A DNA stretch of 64,000 nt. Origin: Pelagadaptatus aseana (GTDB lineage Bacteria; Pseudomonadota; Gammaproteobacteria; Pseudomonadales; Cellvibrionaceae). The stretch lies in contig BAABNI010000008.1 in NCBI GenBank assembly GCA_040365065.1, positions 62,001 to 126,000 on the forward strand. The letters run 5' to 3'. The notes beneath the pieces were generated by a model. It was not told the origin of the DNA, made no database searches, and worked only from the letters and a program-made list of their open reading frames with translations. The translations under genes were made by a program, and so were the position numbers. Within the stretch, counting starts at the first letter, position 1. Each line of letters begins with the position of its first letter. Positions 1 to 8,487 of the stretch are shown piece after piece.

Positions 1-959
1 CGCGTTACATCCACAATCATTCGCCCCGGGCCAAGCAGCCATTTGTGGCTGTGAACTGTGCAGCCATTCCAGAGAATATGCTGGAAGCCATGCTATTCGG
101 TCATGAGAAGGGGGCTTTTACCGGTGCCTATACCAGTGCTCCCGGTAAGTTTGAGCAGGCAGATGGCGGCACCTTGCTGCTGGATGAAATTTCAGAAATG
201 GATCTTGGGTTGCAAGCAAAATTGTTGCGGGTCTTACAGGAGCGTGAAGTCGAGCGCTTGGGAGGCCGTAAGACCATCCCTCTTAATGTTCGTGTCATCG
301 CCACTTCCAACCGCAATATGCGTGAGTATGTGGCAGAGGGTAAGTTCCGTGAGGATCTCTACTTCCGATTGAGTGTATTGCCTCTGCAATGGGCACCACT
401 GCGTGACCGCAAGGCGGATATTCTGCCTTTGGCAGAGCAGCTGCTGGCCAAGCATTCGGAAAAACAGCACCGTCCGGGTATGCAGATCTCTCCGGCGGCC
501 GCTGATGCTCTGGTCGCACACAGTTGGCCAGGCAATGTTCGTGAGCTGGATAATGTGATTCAGCGGGCATTGATACTGCAAACCGGGGAGACCATTGAAC
601 CCCATGATCTGGGATTAGAGGCCGATGTCTGCTTCAGTGATAAGCCCAGTCTGATGAGTGTAGCTGTAACACCCGATGTCACCGATACGTCTAGCAGTCA
701 TCAAGTTCAGGAAGCTTCAGCGCTGGTGGTGAGCAGTGTCAATAAATCGGCAGAGGTCGAGTCTGAAGAGGATATGGCCCCGGACTTGGGTGGTGATCTG
801 AAACAGCGCGAGTTTGAAATTATCGCCAATACGCTCAAGCAGGAGCGAGGCAGTAAAAAGAACACCGCGGCCAGACTGGGAATCAGCCCCAGAACCCTGC
901 GCTACAAAATTGCGCGCCTTAAAGAAATGGGTATGGATATCAATCAATTGGCTTATTAG
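1..959 (+). CDS. flrC: Sigma54-dependent flagellar response regulator FlrC/FleR, C-terminal part
   Basis: Partial gene; the reading frame is open from base 3, so the start and probably the receiver domain lie upstream of the window. What remains is the AAA+ sigma54-activator domain, with the GAFTGA loop that contacts sigma54 RNA polymerase (bases about 111-128) and the Walker B region LLLDEIS, followed by a Fis-type helix-turn-helix near the end (KNTAARLGISPRTLRYKI). Proteins of this type (FleR in Pseudomonas, FlrC in Vibrio) switch on class III flagellar operons when phosphorylated by FleS/FlrB. Position directly before fliE, and sigma54-type promoters before fliE, fliK, fliL and flhA, fit this role. 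Assignment as FlrC/FleR rather than another NtrC-type activator rests on that context. Confidence 0.93.
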   Translation, partial: RYIHNHSPRAKQPFVAVNCAAIPENMLEAMLFGHEKGAFTGAYTSAPGKFEQADGGTLLLDEISEMDLGLQAKLLRVLQEREVERLGGRKTIPLNVRVIATSNRNMREYVAEGKFREDLYFRLSVLPLQWAPLRDRKADILPLAEQLLAKHSEKQHRPGMQISPAAADALVAHSWPGNVRELDNVIQRALILQTGETIEPHDLGLEADVCFSDKPSLMSVAVTPDVTDTSSSHQVQEASALVVSSVNKSAEVESEEDMAPDLGGDLKQREFEIIANTLKQERGSKKNTAARLGISPRTLRYKIARLKEMGMDINQLAY

Positions 960-1103
960 AGGATTGATTTGGACTGAAAAAGACAAAAAAGGTGTCATAA
1001 AGCAGTCAAATTACAGCGGTATCGTGACCTCTCCGTTTGGTCGGATTAGTTTCTGGCTTAACCAGACTATAAACATAAAAAATAACCGGTTGGAGTGAAA
1101 GCT

Positions 1104-1268
1104 ATGGAAGCCCAAAAAGTTACCCAAACCCCGTCTCGCGCAAAAGCAGCCTCAAAGCGCGGGCCATCCAAAGTCGCACAGCAGGAAATGGAAGCCCGCC
1201 GTCGTTTGGAAGAAAAGCTGGAACAGCGCCGTCTCGAACGGGAGCTGATGGAGTTTGATTTCGAGTGA
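1104..1268 (+). CDS. Small highly charged protein of unknown function
   Basis: A 54-residue reading frame starting with ATG after a GGAGTG sequence eight bases upstream. It begins MEAQKVTQTPSRAK and is rich in Lys, Arg and Glu, with a likely single helix in the second half (QQEMEARRRLEEKLEQRRLE). No transmembrane segment or signal peptide is seen. It sits between flrC and fliE and ends 24 bases before a strong terminator, so it probably forms the end of the regulatory operon or a single-gene unit. I do not recognise the family. The good ribosome site and terminator support it being a real gene. Confidence 0.6.
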   Translation: MEAQKVTQTPSRAKAASKRGPSKVAQQEMEARRRLEEKLEQRRLERELMEFDFE

Positions 1269-1292
1269 CCAGTTATTGATCCTATGTTGAGT

Positions 1293-1322
1293 AAAAAGCC
1301 CTGCAATTGCAGGGCTTTTTTT
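1293..1322 (+). terminator. Rho-independent terminator
   Basis: A perfect palindrome centred at 1306/1307 with a GC-rich core (GCCCTGCAATTGCAGGGC), flanked by five A on the left and seven T on the right. It separates the flrC/small-ORF transcript from the fliE operon. The A and T flanks make it potentially active on both strands. Confidence 0.9.
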
Positions 1323-1410
1323 GTTTCTGGGTGGTGTATTTTTAGGCCGTGATTGGCCGATTTTTATCCATTAGCGGCAACCGGCAAAAAATAATCTTAA
1401 GCGGCAATAA

Positions 1411-1427
1411 TTGGCCTGCTTTGTGCA
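1411..1427 (+). promoter_or_regulatory. Candidate sigma54 promoter of the fliE operon
   Basis: TTGGCCTGCTTTGTGCA: the -24 GG (1413-1414) and -12 GC (1425-1426) are separated by exactly 10 bases, as in RpoN promoters. It lies 73 bases before fliE and downstream of the terminator. The fliE operon is sigma54-dependent in Vibrio and Pseudomonas. Confidence 0.7.
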
Positions 1428-1499
1428 ATAACTCGATAAATCCAATAGAGCAGCCAAAAAAATGGCGGCCACAATTGAGTTTACCGAGAGCAAAAAATA

Positions 1500-1877
1500 A
1501 TGACTGATCGAATGGATATAAGCCGCTTGCTGGTGGAAATGCGATCCCTCAAGTCCCAGTCCCAGGCGTTTCAGCCGCCACAGGGGTTGTCTGCCCGCGA
1601 CGTTGCCGCCCCCGGTCTGGGGAATGGCGCTGCGGTCAAACCGTCAGAAAAAATCCCTTCCTTTGGTGAGTTGATGGAACAAGCCGTCAACAAGGTCAAC
1701 GATGTACAGAAGCAATCGTCTGCCATTGCCAAGGCCTATGAGCAGGGTGATCCCAATATCGATGTCTCCGACGTAATGATTGCCTCTCAGAAGTCCAGCG
1801 TGGCTTTTCAATCCGCACTGCAGGTTCGTAACAAACTGATCGAAGCCTATCGTGATGTTATGAACATGCCGGTATAA
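1500..1877 (+). CDS. fliE: Flagellar MS ring-rod junction protein FliE
   Basis: 125 residues, near the usual FliE length. FliE joins the MS ring to the proximal rod. The C-terminal half (FGELMEQAVNKVNDVQKQS, then VSDVMIASQKSSVAFQSALQVRNKLIEAYRDVMNMPV) is the conserved FliE signature. The N-terminal 40 residues are variable. First gene of fliEFGHIJ and preceded by a sigma54-type promoter. The ATG at 1500 has only a weak purine tract before it; an internal ATG at 1512 is an alternative start. Confidence 0.96.
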   Translation: MTDRMDISRLLVEMRSLKSQSQAFQPPQGLSARDVAAPGLGNGAAVKPSEKIPSFGELMEQAVNKVNDVQKQSSAIAKAYEQGDPNIDVSDVMIASQKSSVAFQSALQVRNKLIEAYRDVMNMPV

Positions 1878-1911
1878 CTCCGTAAAATTTTTGTTTGGGA
1901 AAGAATAAATC

Positions 1912-3606
1912 ATGGCGACAGCAGAAACAGACATGGATATGACGGAAGCACCGGCCAAGAGCAGAAGTGCCAGCGACCTGATCGAAGGCTTCAATAACCT
2001 CAATATCCTCCGACAGGCTGGCTTGATGGTGGGATTGGCGGCCAGTGTGGCCATCGGTTTTGCCGTGGTGCTATGGACTCAGGGTGAAGACTACCGGCCT
2101 CTTTATGGCAGTCTGGATCGTCTGGATTCTGCCGAAGTGGTGGATATTCTTGAACAGTACGATATTAAATTTAAGGTTGATGGCAGCACCGGTGCCCTGC
2201 TGGTGGCCTCTGAGGATGTTCATCAGGCACGCTTGAAACTGGCCGAGGCCGGCGTTCCCGGTGAGAACTCCATTGGTTTTGAGTTGCTCGACAAGGAGCA
2301 GCCGCTGGGTACCAGCCAATTTATGGAAAATGCCCGCTTTCGTCGCAGTCTGGAAGGTGAGCTGGCCAGAACCATTACCAGTATCAATACCGTGCGCAGC
2401 TCCAGAGTGCATTTGGCGATACCCAAGCGTTCGGTTTTTGTGCGTGACCCTCGTCGTCCCAGCGCTTCTGTTTTTGTAGAGCTTTACCCCGGTCGTGGCA
2501 TTCGTCCCCAGCAGGTGAAGGCCATTGCCAATCTGGTGGCTTCCAGTATTCCTGAGCTGTTACTGGAAAATGTCACCGTGGTGGATCAAAAGGGCAATCT
2601 GTTGTCCAAGGGCGAAGAAGACGAAGAAATGCTGGCCGCGGCCAAGCACCGTGATTTTACCCGCAAAATGGAAGAAGACATCACGCTGCGCATCAACAGC
2701 ATTCTGGAGCCTATTGTCGGCTCCAACAGCTTCAAGGCTGAAGTCAGCGCCGATGTGGATTTTACGGCGATCGAACAGGCCGAAGAGATTTTTAACCCCG
2801 ATCTGCCCGCTGTTCGCAGTGAGCAGACCCTGGTGGAAGACCGAGCCAATAATATGGTCGGTGGCATTCCCGGTGCCTTGACCAATCAGCCGCCAGCCGA
2901 TGGCGCAGCACCTGAAGAGGCCGAGCCGGGTGCAGGTCCCAATGGCGCTGGTCAGTCGAACCGCCGTGAGCAGGCAACCCGCAACTTCGAATTGGACAGA
3001 ACCGTTAGCTACACCAAGCATCAACAGGGTAAACTACGTCGTCTGACTGTGGCGGTTGTGGTCGATGATCGCCTCGCCATTGATCCGGTCAGCGGCAATG
3101 AAATACGCCAACCCTGGACTGATAATGAGCTGGAGCGACTTTCGATTCTGGTTCGCGATGCCGTGGGCTTTTCAGCCGCGCGAGGCGACAGTGTCAATGT
3201 ATTGAATACCCCGTTTGTGGATCGCGATCAGGACCTGTTTGTAGAGCGTCCCTTCTGGGAAGAAGAGTGGGTTCAGTCCATAATCAAACAATTGGTTGGC
3301 TTGATCGTCATTCTGGTATTGATTACCGGCTTGCTGCGCCCGGTACTGAAAAGCCTGTCGGTCAGTGGGGCTCAGACCAAAGAGGAAGAAAAAGCCAGAG
3401 AGATGGCCGCCCTCGAATCCGCCGGACTGGACAGTTTTGAAGGCTTGTCCGATGAGACCGTGACATTGACCGGTGGTGATGCACTGGCTTTGCCAAGCCC
3501 TGAAGAAAGTTATGAGCAACAATTAAATGCCGTTAAAGGTCTGATTGCCGAAGATCCGGGTCGGGTAGCTCAGGTGATCAAGCGTTGGGTAAACGAAGAT
3601 GAGTGA
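1912..3606 (+). CDS. fliF: Flagellar MS-ring protein FliF
   Basis: 564 residues. FliF forms the membrane MS ring on which the basal body is built. Two transmembrane helices are visible, at about 36-56 and 460-478, with the large periplasmic part between them including ring-building motifs and a Pro/Gly/Ala-rich linker near 320-350. The cytoplasmic C-terminus (EESYEQQLNAVKGLIAEDPG, VIKRWVNEDE) is the FliG-binding region. The stop overlaps the fliG start by eight bases, indicating coupled translation. No anomaly seen. Confidence 0.98.
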   Translation: MATAETDMDMTEAPAKSRSASDLIEGFNNLNILRQAGLMVGLAASVAIGFAVVLWTQGEDYRPLYGSLDRLDSAEVVDILEQYDIKFKVDGSTGALLVASEDVHQARLKLAEAGVPGENSIGFELLDKEQPLGTSQFMENARFRRSLEGELARTITSINTVRSSRVHLAIPKRSVFVRDPRRPSASVFVELYPGRGIRPQQVKAIANLVASSIPELLLENVTVVDQKGNLLSKGEEDEEMLAAAKHRDFTRKMEEDITLRINSILEPIVGSNSFKAEVSADVDFTAIEQAEEIFNPDLPAVRSEQTLVEDRANNMVGGIPGALTNQPPADGAAPEEAEPGAGPNGAGQSNRREQATRNFELDRTVSYTKHQQGKLRRLTVAVVVDDRLAIDPVSGNEIRQPWTDNELERLSILVRDAVGFSAARGDSVNVLNTPFVDRDQDLFVERPFWEEEWVQSIIKQLVGLIVILVLITGLLRPVLKSLSVSGAQTKEEEKAREMAALESAGLDSFEGLSDETVTLTGGDALALPSPEESYEQQLNAVKGLIAEDPGRVAQVIKRWVNEDE

Positions 3607-4627
3607 AGCTGAACAAACACAAAATGCCCCAGTGCTGAAAATGCCCAAGGTAGAGCAGGCCGCTGTTCTACTGATGACGCTGGGCGAGGCTGATGCCGCA
3701 GAAATTCTCAAGCATATGGGGCCTAAAGAGGTACAGCGACTGGGCACAGCCATGTCGCAGCTGGCCAATGTTGAGCAAAGCACCGTTGAGGCTGTACTCG
3801 GCGGATTTCTCGATGAAGTGCGAACTCTCACCGGTTTGGGCATGGGTTCAGACAGTTATATCCGCAATATGCTGGTCACCGCCCTTGGTGAAGATAAAGC
3901 CAATGGCTTGATCGATCGAATTCTGCTGGGTGGTAATACCACCGGTCTGGATACTCTGAAGTGGATGGAGGCTCGATCTGTAGCCGACATTATTCGCAAC
4001 GAACACCCGCAAATTCAGGCCATTGTGATGGCTTATCTGGAAGCGGATCAGGCGGCAGAAATCTTGTCTTACTTCCCGGATAAGGTTCGTCTCGACATCA
4101 TGATGCGAGTGGCCTCACTGGATACGGTACAGCCGAGTGCTCTGCAGGAGCTGAACGATATTCTCGAGAAACAGTTCTCTGGCAATGCCAACTCCCAGAC
4201 CAAAGATATGGGTGGTTACAAAGTAGCTGCAGAGATCATGAACAACCTGGAAGGTTCCATCGAGGCCGATCTAATGGAGGCCATCAAGGAAACCGACGAG
4301 GACATGGGCAACCAGATTCAGGATCTTATGTTTGTCTTCGACAACCTCAAAGAAGTGGACGACCGCGGTATTCAGGCGCTGTTGCGCGAGGTTTCCTCGG
4401 AGATTCTTATCGTTGCCCTCAAAGGTGCCGACGAAATCCTGCAGGAAAAAATCTTCAAGAATATGTCCAAGCGTGCCGCCGAGTTGCTGCGCGACGATCT
4501 GGAGGCCAAGGGACCGGTCAAAGTATCGGAAGTCGAAGGTGCCCAGAAGGAAATCCTTACCATTGCCCGCCGCATGGCCGATGCTGGCGAAATTATGCTG
4601 GGTGGCGGTGGCGAGCAGATGCTCTAA
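3599..4627 (+). CDS. fliG: Flagellar motor switch protein FliG
   Basis: 342 residues, usual length. FliG is the rotor protein that binds FliF and interacts with the stator to generate torque. The EHPQ motif of the middle domain is at 135-138 (RNEHPQIQAIVMAYL), and the charged C-terminal torque helix is present (FDNLKEVDDRGIQALLREV). It overlaps the end of fliF by eight bases. Ordinary member of the family. Confidence 0.98.
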   Translation: MSEAEQTQNAPVLKMPKVEQAAVLLMTLGEADAAEILKHMGPKEVQRLGTAMSQLANVEQSTVEAVLGGFLDEVRTLTGLGMGSDSYIRNMLVTALGEDKANGLIDRILLGGNTTGLDTLKWMEARSVADIIRNEHPQIQAIVMAYLEADQAAEILSYFPDKVRLDIMMRVASLDTVQPSALQELNDILEKQFSGNANSQTKDMGGYKVAAEIMNNLEGSIEADLMEAIKETDEDMGNQIQDLMFVFDNLKEVDDRGIQALLREVSSEILIVALKGADEILQEKIFKNMSKRAAELLRDDLEAKGPVKVSEVEGAQKEILTIARRMADAGEIMLGGGGEQML

Positions 4628-4663
4628 CCATTGGCGTGCAGTTTTAGCCTTAGGAAAGATTGA

Positions 4664-5629
4664 ATGTCCTCAAAAATGCCGGTTCTGATCACGGCGGAAG
4701 AAGCCGCTGACTACCAAGCCTGGAGCCTGCCCGGGTTTGATGGTGATGGCAATGTCCTGCCCACGGCAGAAAAAGAGGCCCGTGATCGTCAGTCGGATGC
4801 TATTACCGAGCCTGAGGAGACCCCGCAAGCGGAGCCAGCTGTTGAAGAGCATCAGGAAATCATCGAAGACGTCACCGCCGAAGAGGTCAGTTTTTCCCCC
4901 ATAACCGCCGAGGAATTGCAGGCCATCACCGATGCTGCAGAGCAGGAGGGTTTTGCCAAGGGCAAGGCCGAGGGGGTGGTTTCGGGCCACAAAGAAGGCT
5001 TGGATCGAGGTTATCAGGAGGGGCTGAAAAAAGCTCAGGTCGAAGCGGCCCAGAAGCTCAACGAGCAAGTAGGGCAACTACAGGCGATTGCTCAATCCCT
5101 GATGCAGCCCATTGCGGAGCAGCAACACCAGATTGAGCGCATGTTGGTGGATTTTACCTGTGCTCTGACCCGGCAATTGGTGGAGCGGGAGTTAACCACC
5201 GATTCTTCTCATGTGCTGATCACGGTTAAAGAGGCGCTGGCAGCTCTGCCGGTGGGTGCCGAAAATATTACCCTGTTTTTGAACCCTGACGATCTGGCGC
5301 TGGTTGAAAGCTACGCCGAGCGGCAGGGTGAAAAGTGGCAGTTTATTGGCGATGCTGATTTGTTGCCGGGCGGCTGCCGGCTTAAAACAGAAGCCAGTCT
5401 GGTGGATTATTCAGTCGAATCGCAATTGTCTGAATTGTTGCAATTATTTAAAAACAAACAACTAGTGGGTAGCGACGATGGCAGTCAGTTTGATTGCCCG
5501 GAAGCAGCCGTAGAGACCGAATCTGAAGTGGCGGACAAACTTTCCGCAAGTGATACAGAGCAGGAACTACCCGAGGCTCAGGATACCAGCCAGTCAACCG
5601 ATCAGGATTCGGGCAATGAGCCTGTTTGA
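4664..5629 (+). CDS. fliH: Flagellar export ATPase regulator FliH
   Basis: 321 residues, somewhat longer than the E. coli protein because of an acidic, Glu/Ala-rich N-terminus and a low-complexity acidic C-terminal tail. FliH holds the FliI ATPase in check and links it to the C ring. The Gly-rich repeat GFAKGKAEGVVSGHKEGLDR near residues 95-120 is the typical FliH GxxxG helix region. The C-terminal part (LPVGAENITLFLNPDDLALV, GGCRLKTEASLVDYSVESQL) is the conserved FliH/YscL domain. Its end overlaps the fliI start by 14 bases. Confidence 0.96.
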   Translation: MSSKMPVLITAEEAADYQAWSLPGFDGDGNVLPTAEKEARDRQSDAITEPEETPQAEPAVEEHQEIIEDVTAEEVSFSPITAEELQAITDAAEQEGFAKGKAEGVVSGHKEGLDRGYQEGLKKAQVEAAQKLNEQVGQLQAIAQSLMQPIAEQQHQIERMLVDFTCALTRQLVERELTTDSSHVLITVKEALAALPVGAENITLFLNPDDLALVESYAERQGEKWQFIGDADLLPGGCRLKTEASLVDYSVESQLSELLQLFKNKQLVGSDDGSQFDCPEAAVETESEVADKLSASDTEQELPEAQDTSQSTDQDSGNEPV

Positions 5630-7034
5630 TCAGCTTAAAGAATATCGCCCAACACGGCCGTTCAAATATGAGGCGTTGGCTGAGGGGCGCTTGACGCGGC
5701 TGGTGGGTATGACACTGGAAGCGGTGGGCTTAAACGTTTCGGTCGGCCAACAGTGTGAAGTGATTACGGCGGATAATCGCAGCATCGAAGCTGAGGTTGT
5801 CGGTTTTGCTTCAGGCAAGGTCTACCTTATGCCCATTCAGCATTTTGAAGGGGTTCAGCCCGGTGCGGTGGTCCGCCCGCTTGGGGCTCACAATGGGATT
5901 CATATCAGCCCCCAGCTGATGGGACGAGTCATAAACGGCTTGGGACAACCACTGGATGGCAAGCCATTATGGCCTGGCGATGAGTTTCTCGATTTTACCC
6001 CGCACACCATCAATCCGATGAAGCGTCACCCAATCAGTGAGCCGATGGATGTCGGTATTCGTGCTATTAATTCCCTGTTGACCGTTGGTCGGGGCCAGCG
6101 TATCGGTTTGTTTGCCGGCAGTGGCGTGGGTAAAAGTATGCTGCTGGGAATGATGACCAAATTTACCAAAGCCGATGTGGTTGTGGTTGGTCTCATTGGC
6201 GAGCGTGGCCGGGAAGTGAAAGAGTTTATTGATCATATCCTCGGGGCCGAGGGGTTGCAGCGCTCCATAGTTGTGGCTTCACCGGCCGATGATGCGCCCT
6301 TGATGAGGCTGAGGGCGTCACAGCTGTCAACCCGGATTGCCGAGCACTTTCGCGATCAGGGCAAAAACGTGCTGCTGTTGATGGATTCTCTGACCCGTTA
6401 CGCACAGGCCCAGCGTGAAATTTCTCTGGCCATTGGTGAGCCTCCGGCGACCAAAGGCTATCCGCCATCGGTTTTTGCCAAGATTCCACAACTGGTTGAA
6501 CGCGCCGGTAACGGTGAAGAGGGTGGTGGCTCGATCACGGCTTTTTATACCGTACTGACCGAGGGTGATGATTTGCAGGATCCGATTGCCGATGCGGCCC
6601 GCGCCATTCTGGATGGCCATGTGGTGCTGTCGCGTCGTCTTGCGGAAGAGGGCACTTATCCGGCGATTGATATCGAAGCATCAATCAGTCGGGCAATGCC
6701 GAATATTGTCAGCGATGAGCATCTGAAGATGATGCAGCGCTATAAACAGCTGCAGTCACTGTATCAGCAGAACAAAGACTTGATTAACATCGGCGCCTAC
6801 GTCAAGGGTTCGGACCCCAATGTGGATATGGCGATTGAGCGTCAGCCGCATTTTCGAACATTTGTGATGCAGGGCCTGAAAGAACCTGTGTCATTTGAGC
6901 AGAGTCAGGCGGAAATGAATGCTCTGATGCGTCCTGTATTGCAGGCACCTCAAGCGAAGGCTGCCGGTCCGCGTAACGGCGGTGCATTACAGGGGCAAAG
7001 ACAGGCCCAGGCTCAGGCTCAACAGTCTCAATAA
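5616..7034 (+). CDS. fliI: Flagellar export ATPase FliI
   Basis: 472 residues from the ATG at 5616, which gives the conserved N-terminus MSLFDQLKEY and a 14-base overlap with fliH; the frame is open further upstream but that extension is not conserved in type. FliI is the F1-beta-like ATPase of the flagellar export apparatus. The Walker A motif GSGVGKS is at 168-174, and GLIGERGREVKEFI and LLLMDSLTRYAQAQRE are clear. The Gln/Ala-rich C-terminal tail is unremarkable. Confidence 0.98.
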   Translation: MSLFDQLKEYRPTRPFKYEALAEGRLTRLVGMTLEAVGLNVSVGQQCEVITADNRSIEAEVVGFASGKVYLMPIQHFEGVQPGAVVRPLGAHNGIHISPQLMGRVINGLGQPLDGKPLWPGDEFLDFTPHTINPMKRHPISEPMDVGIRAINSLLTVGRGQRIGLFAGSGVGKSMLLGMMTKFTKADVVVVGLIGERGREVKEFIDHILGAEGLQRSIVVASPADDAPLMRLRASQLSTRIAEHFRDQGKNVLLLMDSLTRYAQAQREISLAIGEPPATKGYPPSVFAKIPQLVERAGNGEEGGGSITAFYTVLTEGDDLQDPIADAARAILDGHVVLSRRLAEEGTYPAIDIEASISRAMPNIVSDEHLKMMQRYKQLQSLYQQNKDLINIGAYVKGSDPNVDMAIERQPHFRTFVMQGLKEPVSFEQSQAEMNALMRPVLQAPQAKAAGPRNGGALQGQRQAQAQAQQSQ

Positions 7035-7051
7035 AATTGTGATGTAATTCT

Positions 7052-7492
7052 ATGGCTCAATTGAGATCCAAGCGTATGACCATTGTTCTGCAGTTAGCAG
7101 AGCAGGCAGAGCAGAGTGCCGCAGAATTGTTGCAGCAATATCGGGATCAGTTAAATGCTGCTGAACAGCAACTGCAACAACTGCTGGATTATCAGCAAGA
7201 ATATATTGAGCAAATCAATAGCAAACAGCAGCTGTCAGCGCGTGAGATGATCAGCGATCGCTCGTTTATTGGTCAACTGGATGACGCGGCCGGCGCACAG
7301 AGACAAAAACTTGCCAGTTGTCATCGGCAATGTGACGAGGCGCTGGCTGCCTGGCAAAAGGCTTATCAAAAACGCAACAATATTGCCGATTTGATAGAGA
7401 AAATGAGACTCGATGAAAATGCGCTGATGGAAAAGCAACTACAGAAAGAAATTGACGAACTTTCTTCACAGAGTCTGCTGCGAAAATCCTGA
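7052..7492 (+). CDS. fliJ: Flagellar export chaperone FliJ
   Basis: 146 residues, almost entirely helical and coiled coil (rich in Gln, Glu, Leu, Ala), as expected for FliJ, the stalk-like partner of the FliI ATPase. Conserved short segments include MTIVLQLAEQAEQSAAELL near the start. It follows fliI by 17 bases and ends the fliEFGHIJ unit. In Vibrio fliK follows directly; here about 15 kb of chemotaxis and signalling genes lie between them. Confidence 0.93.
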   Translation: MAQLRSKRMTIVLQLAEQAEQSAAELLQQYRDQLNAAEQQLQQLLDYQQEYIEQINSKQQLSAREMISDRSFIGQLDDAAGAQRQKLASCHRQCDEALAAWQKAYQKRNNIADLIEKMRLDENALMEKQLQKEIDELSSQSLLRKS

Positions 7493-7799
7493 TTTATTTC
7501 GATTGATTTCAAGCGGTTTTAAAAAAAACACCATTTCTGCTTTTACTTTATTCACCCTGATGTATCTCTGAGCAATTGCCTTATCTGGCTAACTAGAATC
7601 ATTCTGATTTATGGCTAAACTATTCAGATGTGCCTCATTTGGGTCGATCATCTCAGAACCTGATAAGGCCTGCTGCCTTTTCTGGCAGTAAAAATGTAAT
7701 TTTTTAAATGTAATTTCAGAATAATTATAAAGTTCCGGGCCGGGCTACCGATAGCCTCCATACAGTAACGGCCTTCGCTTTTGTATTCAGGAGATTTTC
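7493..7799 (+). other. 307-base AT-rich intergenic region between fliJ and the second chemotaxis operon
   Basis: No coding frame with a plausible start was found. It contains a weak stem (CTGCC at about 7675, pairing with GGCAG at about 7684) followed by AT-rich sequence, perhaps a poor terminator for fliJ, and a good sigma28-type promoter near its end (listed separately). Confidence 0.6.
7728..7754 (+). promoter_or_regulatory. FliA (sigma28) promoter of the second chemotaxis operon
   Basis: TAAAGTTC, 11 bases, ACCGATAG. This matches the sigma28 consensus TAAAGTTT-N11-GCCGATAA at 13 of 16 positions with the exact spacing. It lies 45 bases before the STAS gene. It implies late flagellar (FliA) control of the downstream chemosensory genes. 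Confidence 0.8.
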
Positions 7800-8078
7800 A
7801 TGGGCAACTCGACTTCTGTAGACCTGCCAGAAAATTTGACCATCGCCACGGTTGAAGCACTGCATGAGCAGCTCGATCCTCATGCTGTGGGCAGCCAAGA
7901 CGTGGTATTGAATGGCGCATCTGTAGAGAGGGCGGATACTGCAGGATTGCAAACTCTGTACGCTTTTCATCAGGCACTTAAGGCTCACAATGCCGAAATG
8001 TCCTGGTCTGCAACGTCACCTGCGTTGATTGATGCCGCAGAAAACCTCGGACTGAAAGAGCATTTAGCACTCGATTGA
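7800..8078 (+). CDS. STAS-domain protein (anti-sigma-antagonist/MlaB-like fold)
   Basis: 92 residues covering one STAS domain. ATG follows CAGGAG. The segment VERADTAGLQTLYAFHQAL corresponds to the loop and helix that carry the phosphorylated Ser in SpoIIAA-like proteins; here Asp-Thr-Ala replaces the usual Asp-Ser-Ser, so a Thr would be the only acceptor. It is the first gene of the second chemosensory operon (29 bases before cheY), behind a FliA promoter. The fold is well supported; the role is not known, but the position suggests a regulator or scaffold of the F7-type array. Confidence 0.8.
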   Translation: MGNSTSVDLPENLTIATVEALHEQLDPHAVGSQDVVLNGASVERADTAGLQTLYAFHQALKAHNAEMSWSATSPALIDAAENLGLKEHLALD

Positions 8079-8106
8079 TTTTTGATAAGCCAAATGGAGA
8101 ACTTGT

Positions 8107-8467
8107 ATGGCTAAGATTCTTGCCGTTGATGATTCCGCATCAATGAGACAAATGGTGTCCTTCACTTTGAAGGGAGCGGGGCACGATGTGATTGAAGCGG
8201 TTGACGGTGTCGATGCGCTTGCCAAAGCCAAGGGGACCCCACTGGATCTGGTTATTTCCGACGTCAATATGCCCAATATGGATGGTATTACCCTGATTGC
8301 TGAATTGCGCAAGCTGCCAGCGTTTAAATTTACTCCTATGCTGATGCTGACCACGGAATCTGGTGCCGACAAAAAAAGCACAGGGTAAAGCTGCCGGTGC
8401 TACCGGTTGGATTGTTAAGCCGTTCAATCCTGACCAATTGCTCAATACCATCAAAAAGGTACTGTAA
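8107..8467 (+). pseudogene. cheY: CheY of the second chemosensory system, frameshifted
   Basis: Receiver-domain protein with the phospho-acceptor Asp52 (LDLVISDVNMPNMDG) and the acidic pocket (AVDDS). The frame starting at 8107 stops at 8390 after 93 residues. The missing end (KAAGATGWIVKPFNPDQLLNTI, ending at 8467) continues in the +1 frame. The break is at a run of seven A (8371-8377); six A would restore a normal 119-residue CheY including the conserved Thr/Lys region (IVKPF). As written the product lacks the conserved Lys and the last helix and should not signal. The rest of the operon is intact, so a homopolymer error in the sequence is a serious alternative. Confidence 0.85.
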
Positions 8468-8487
8468 GACCAAAGGATGGCCAAACC

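Noticed and set aside
1350..1380. Second sigma54-like site (ATTGGCCGATTTTTATCC) before fliE
   Set aside because: The GG is followed after 10 bases by TC, not GC; the site at 1411-1427 fits better.
5550..5615. Upstream-extended fliI start
   Set aside because: The extension lies inside fliH coding sequence, and the conserved FliI N-terminus begins at 5616.
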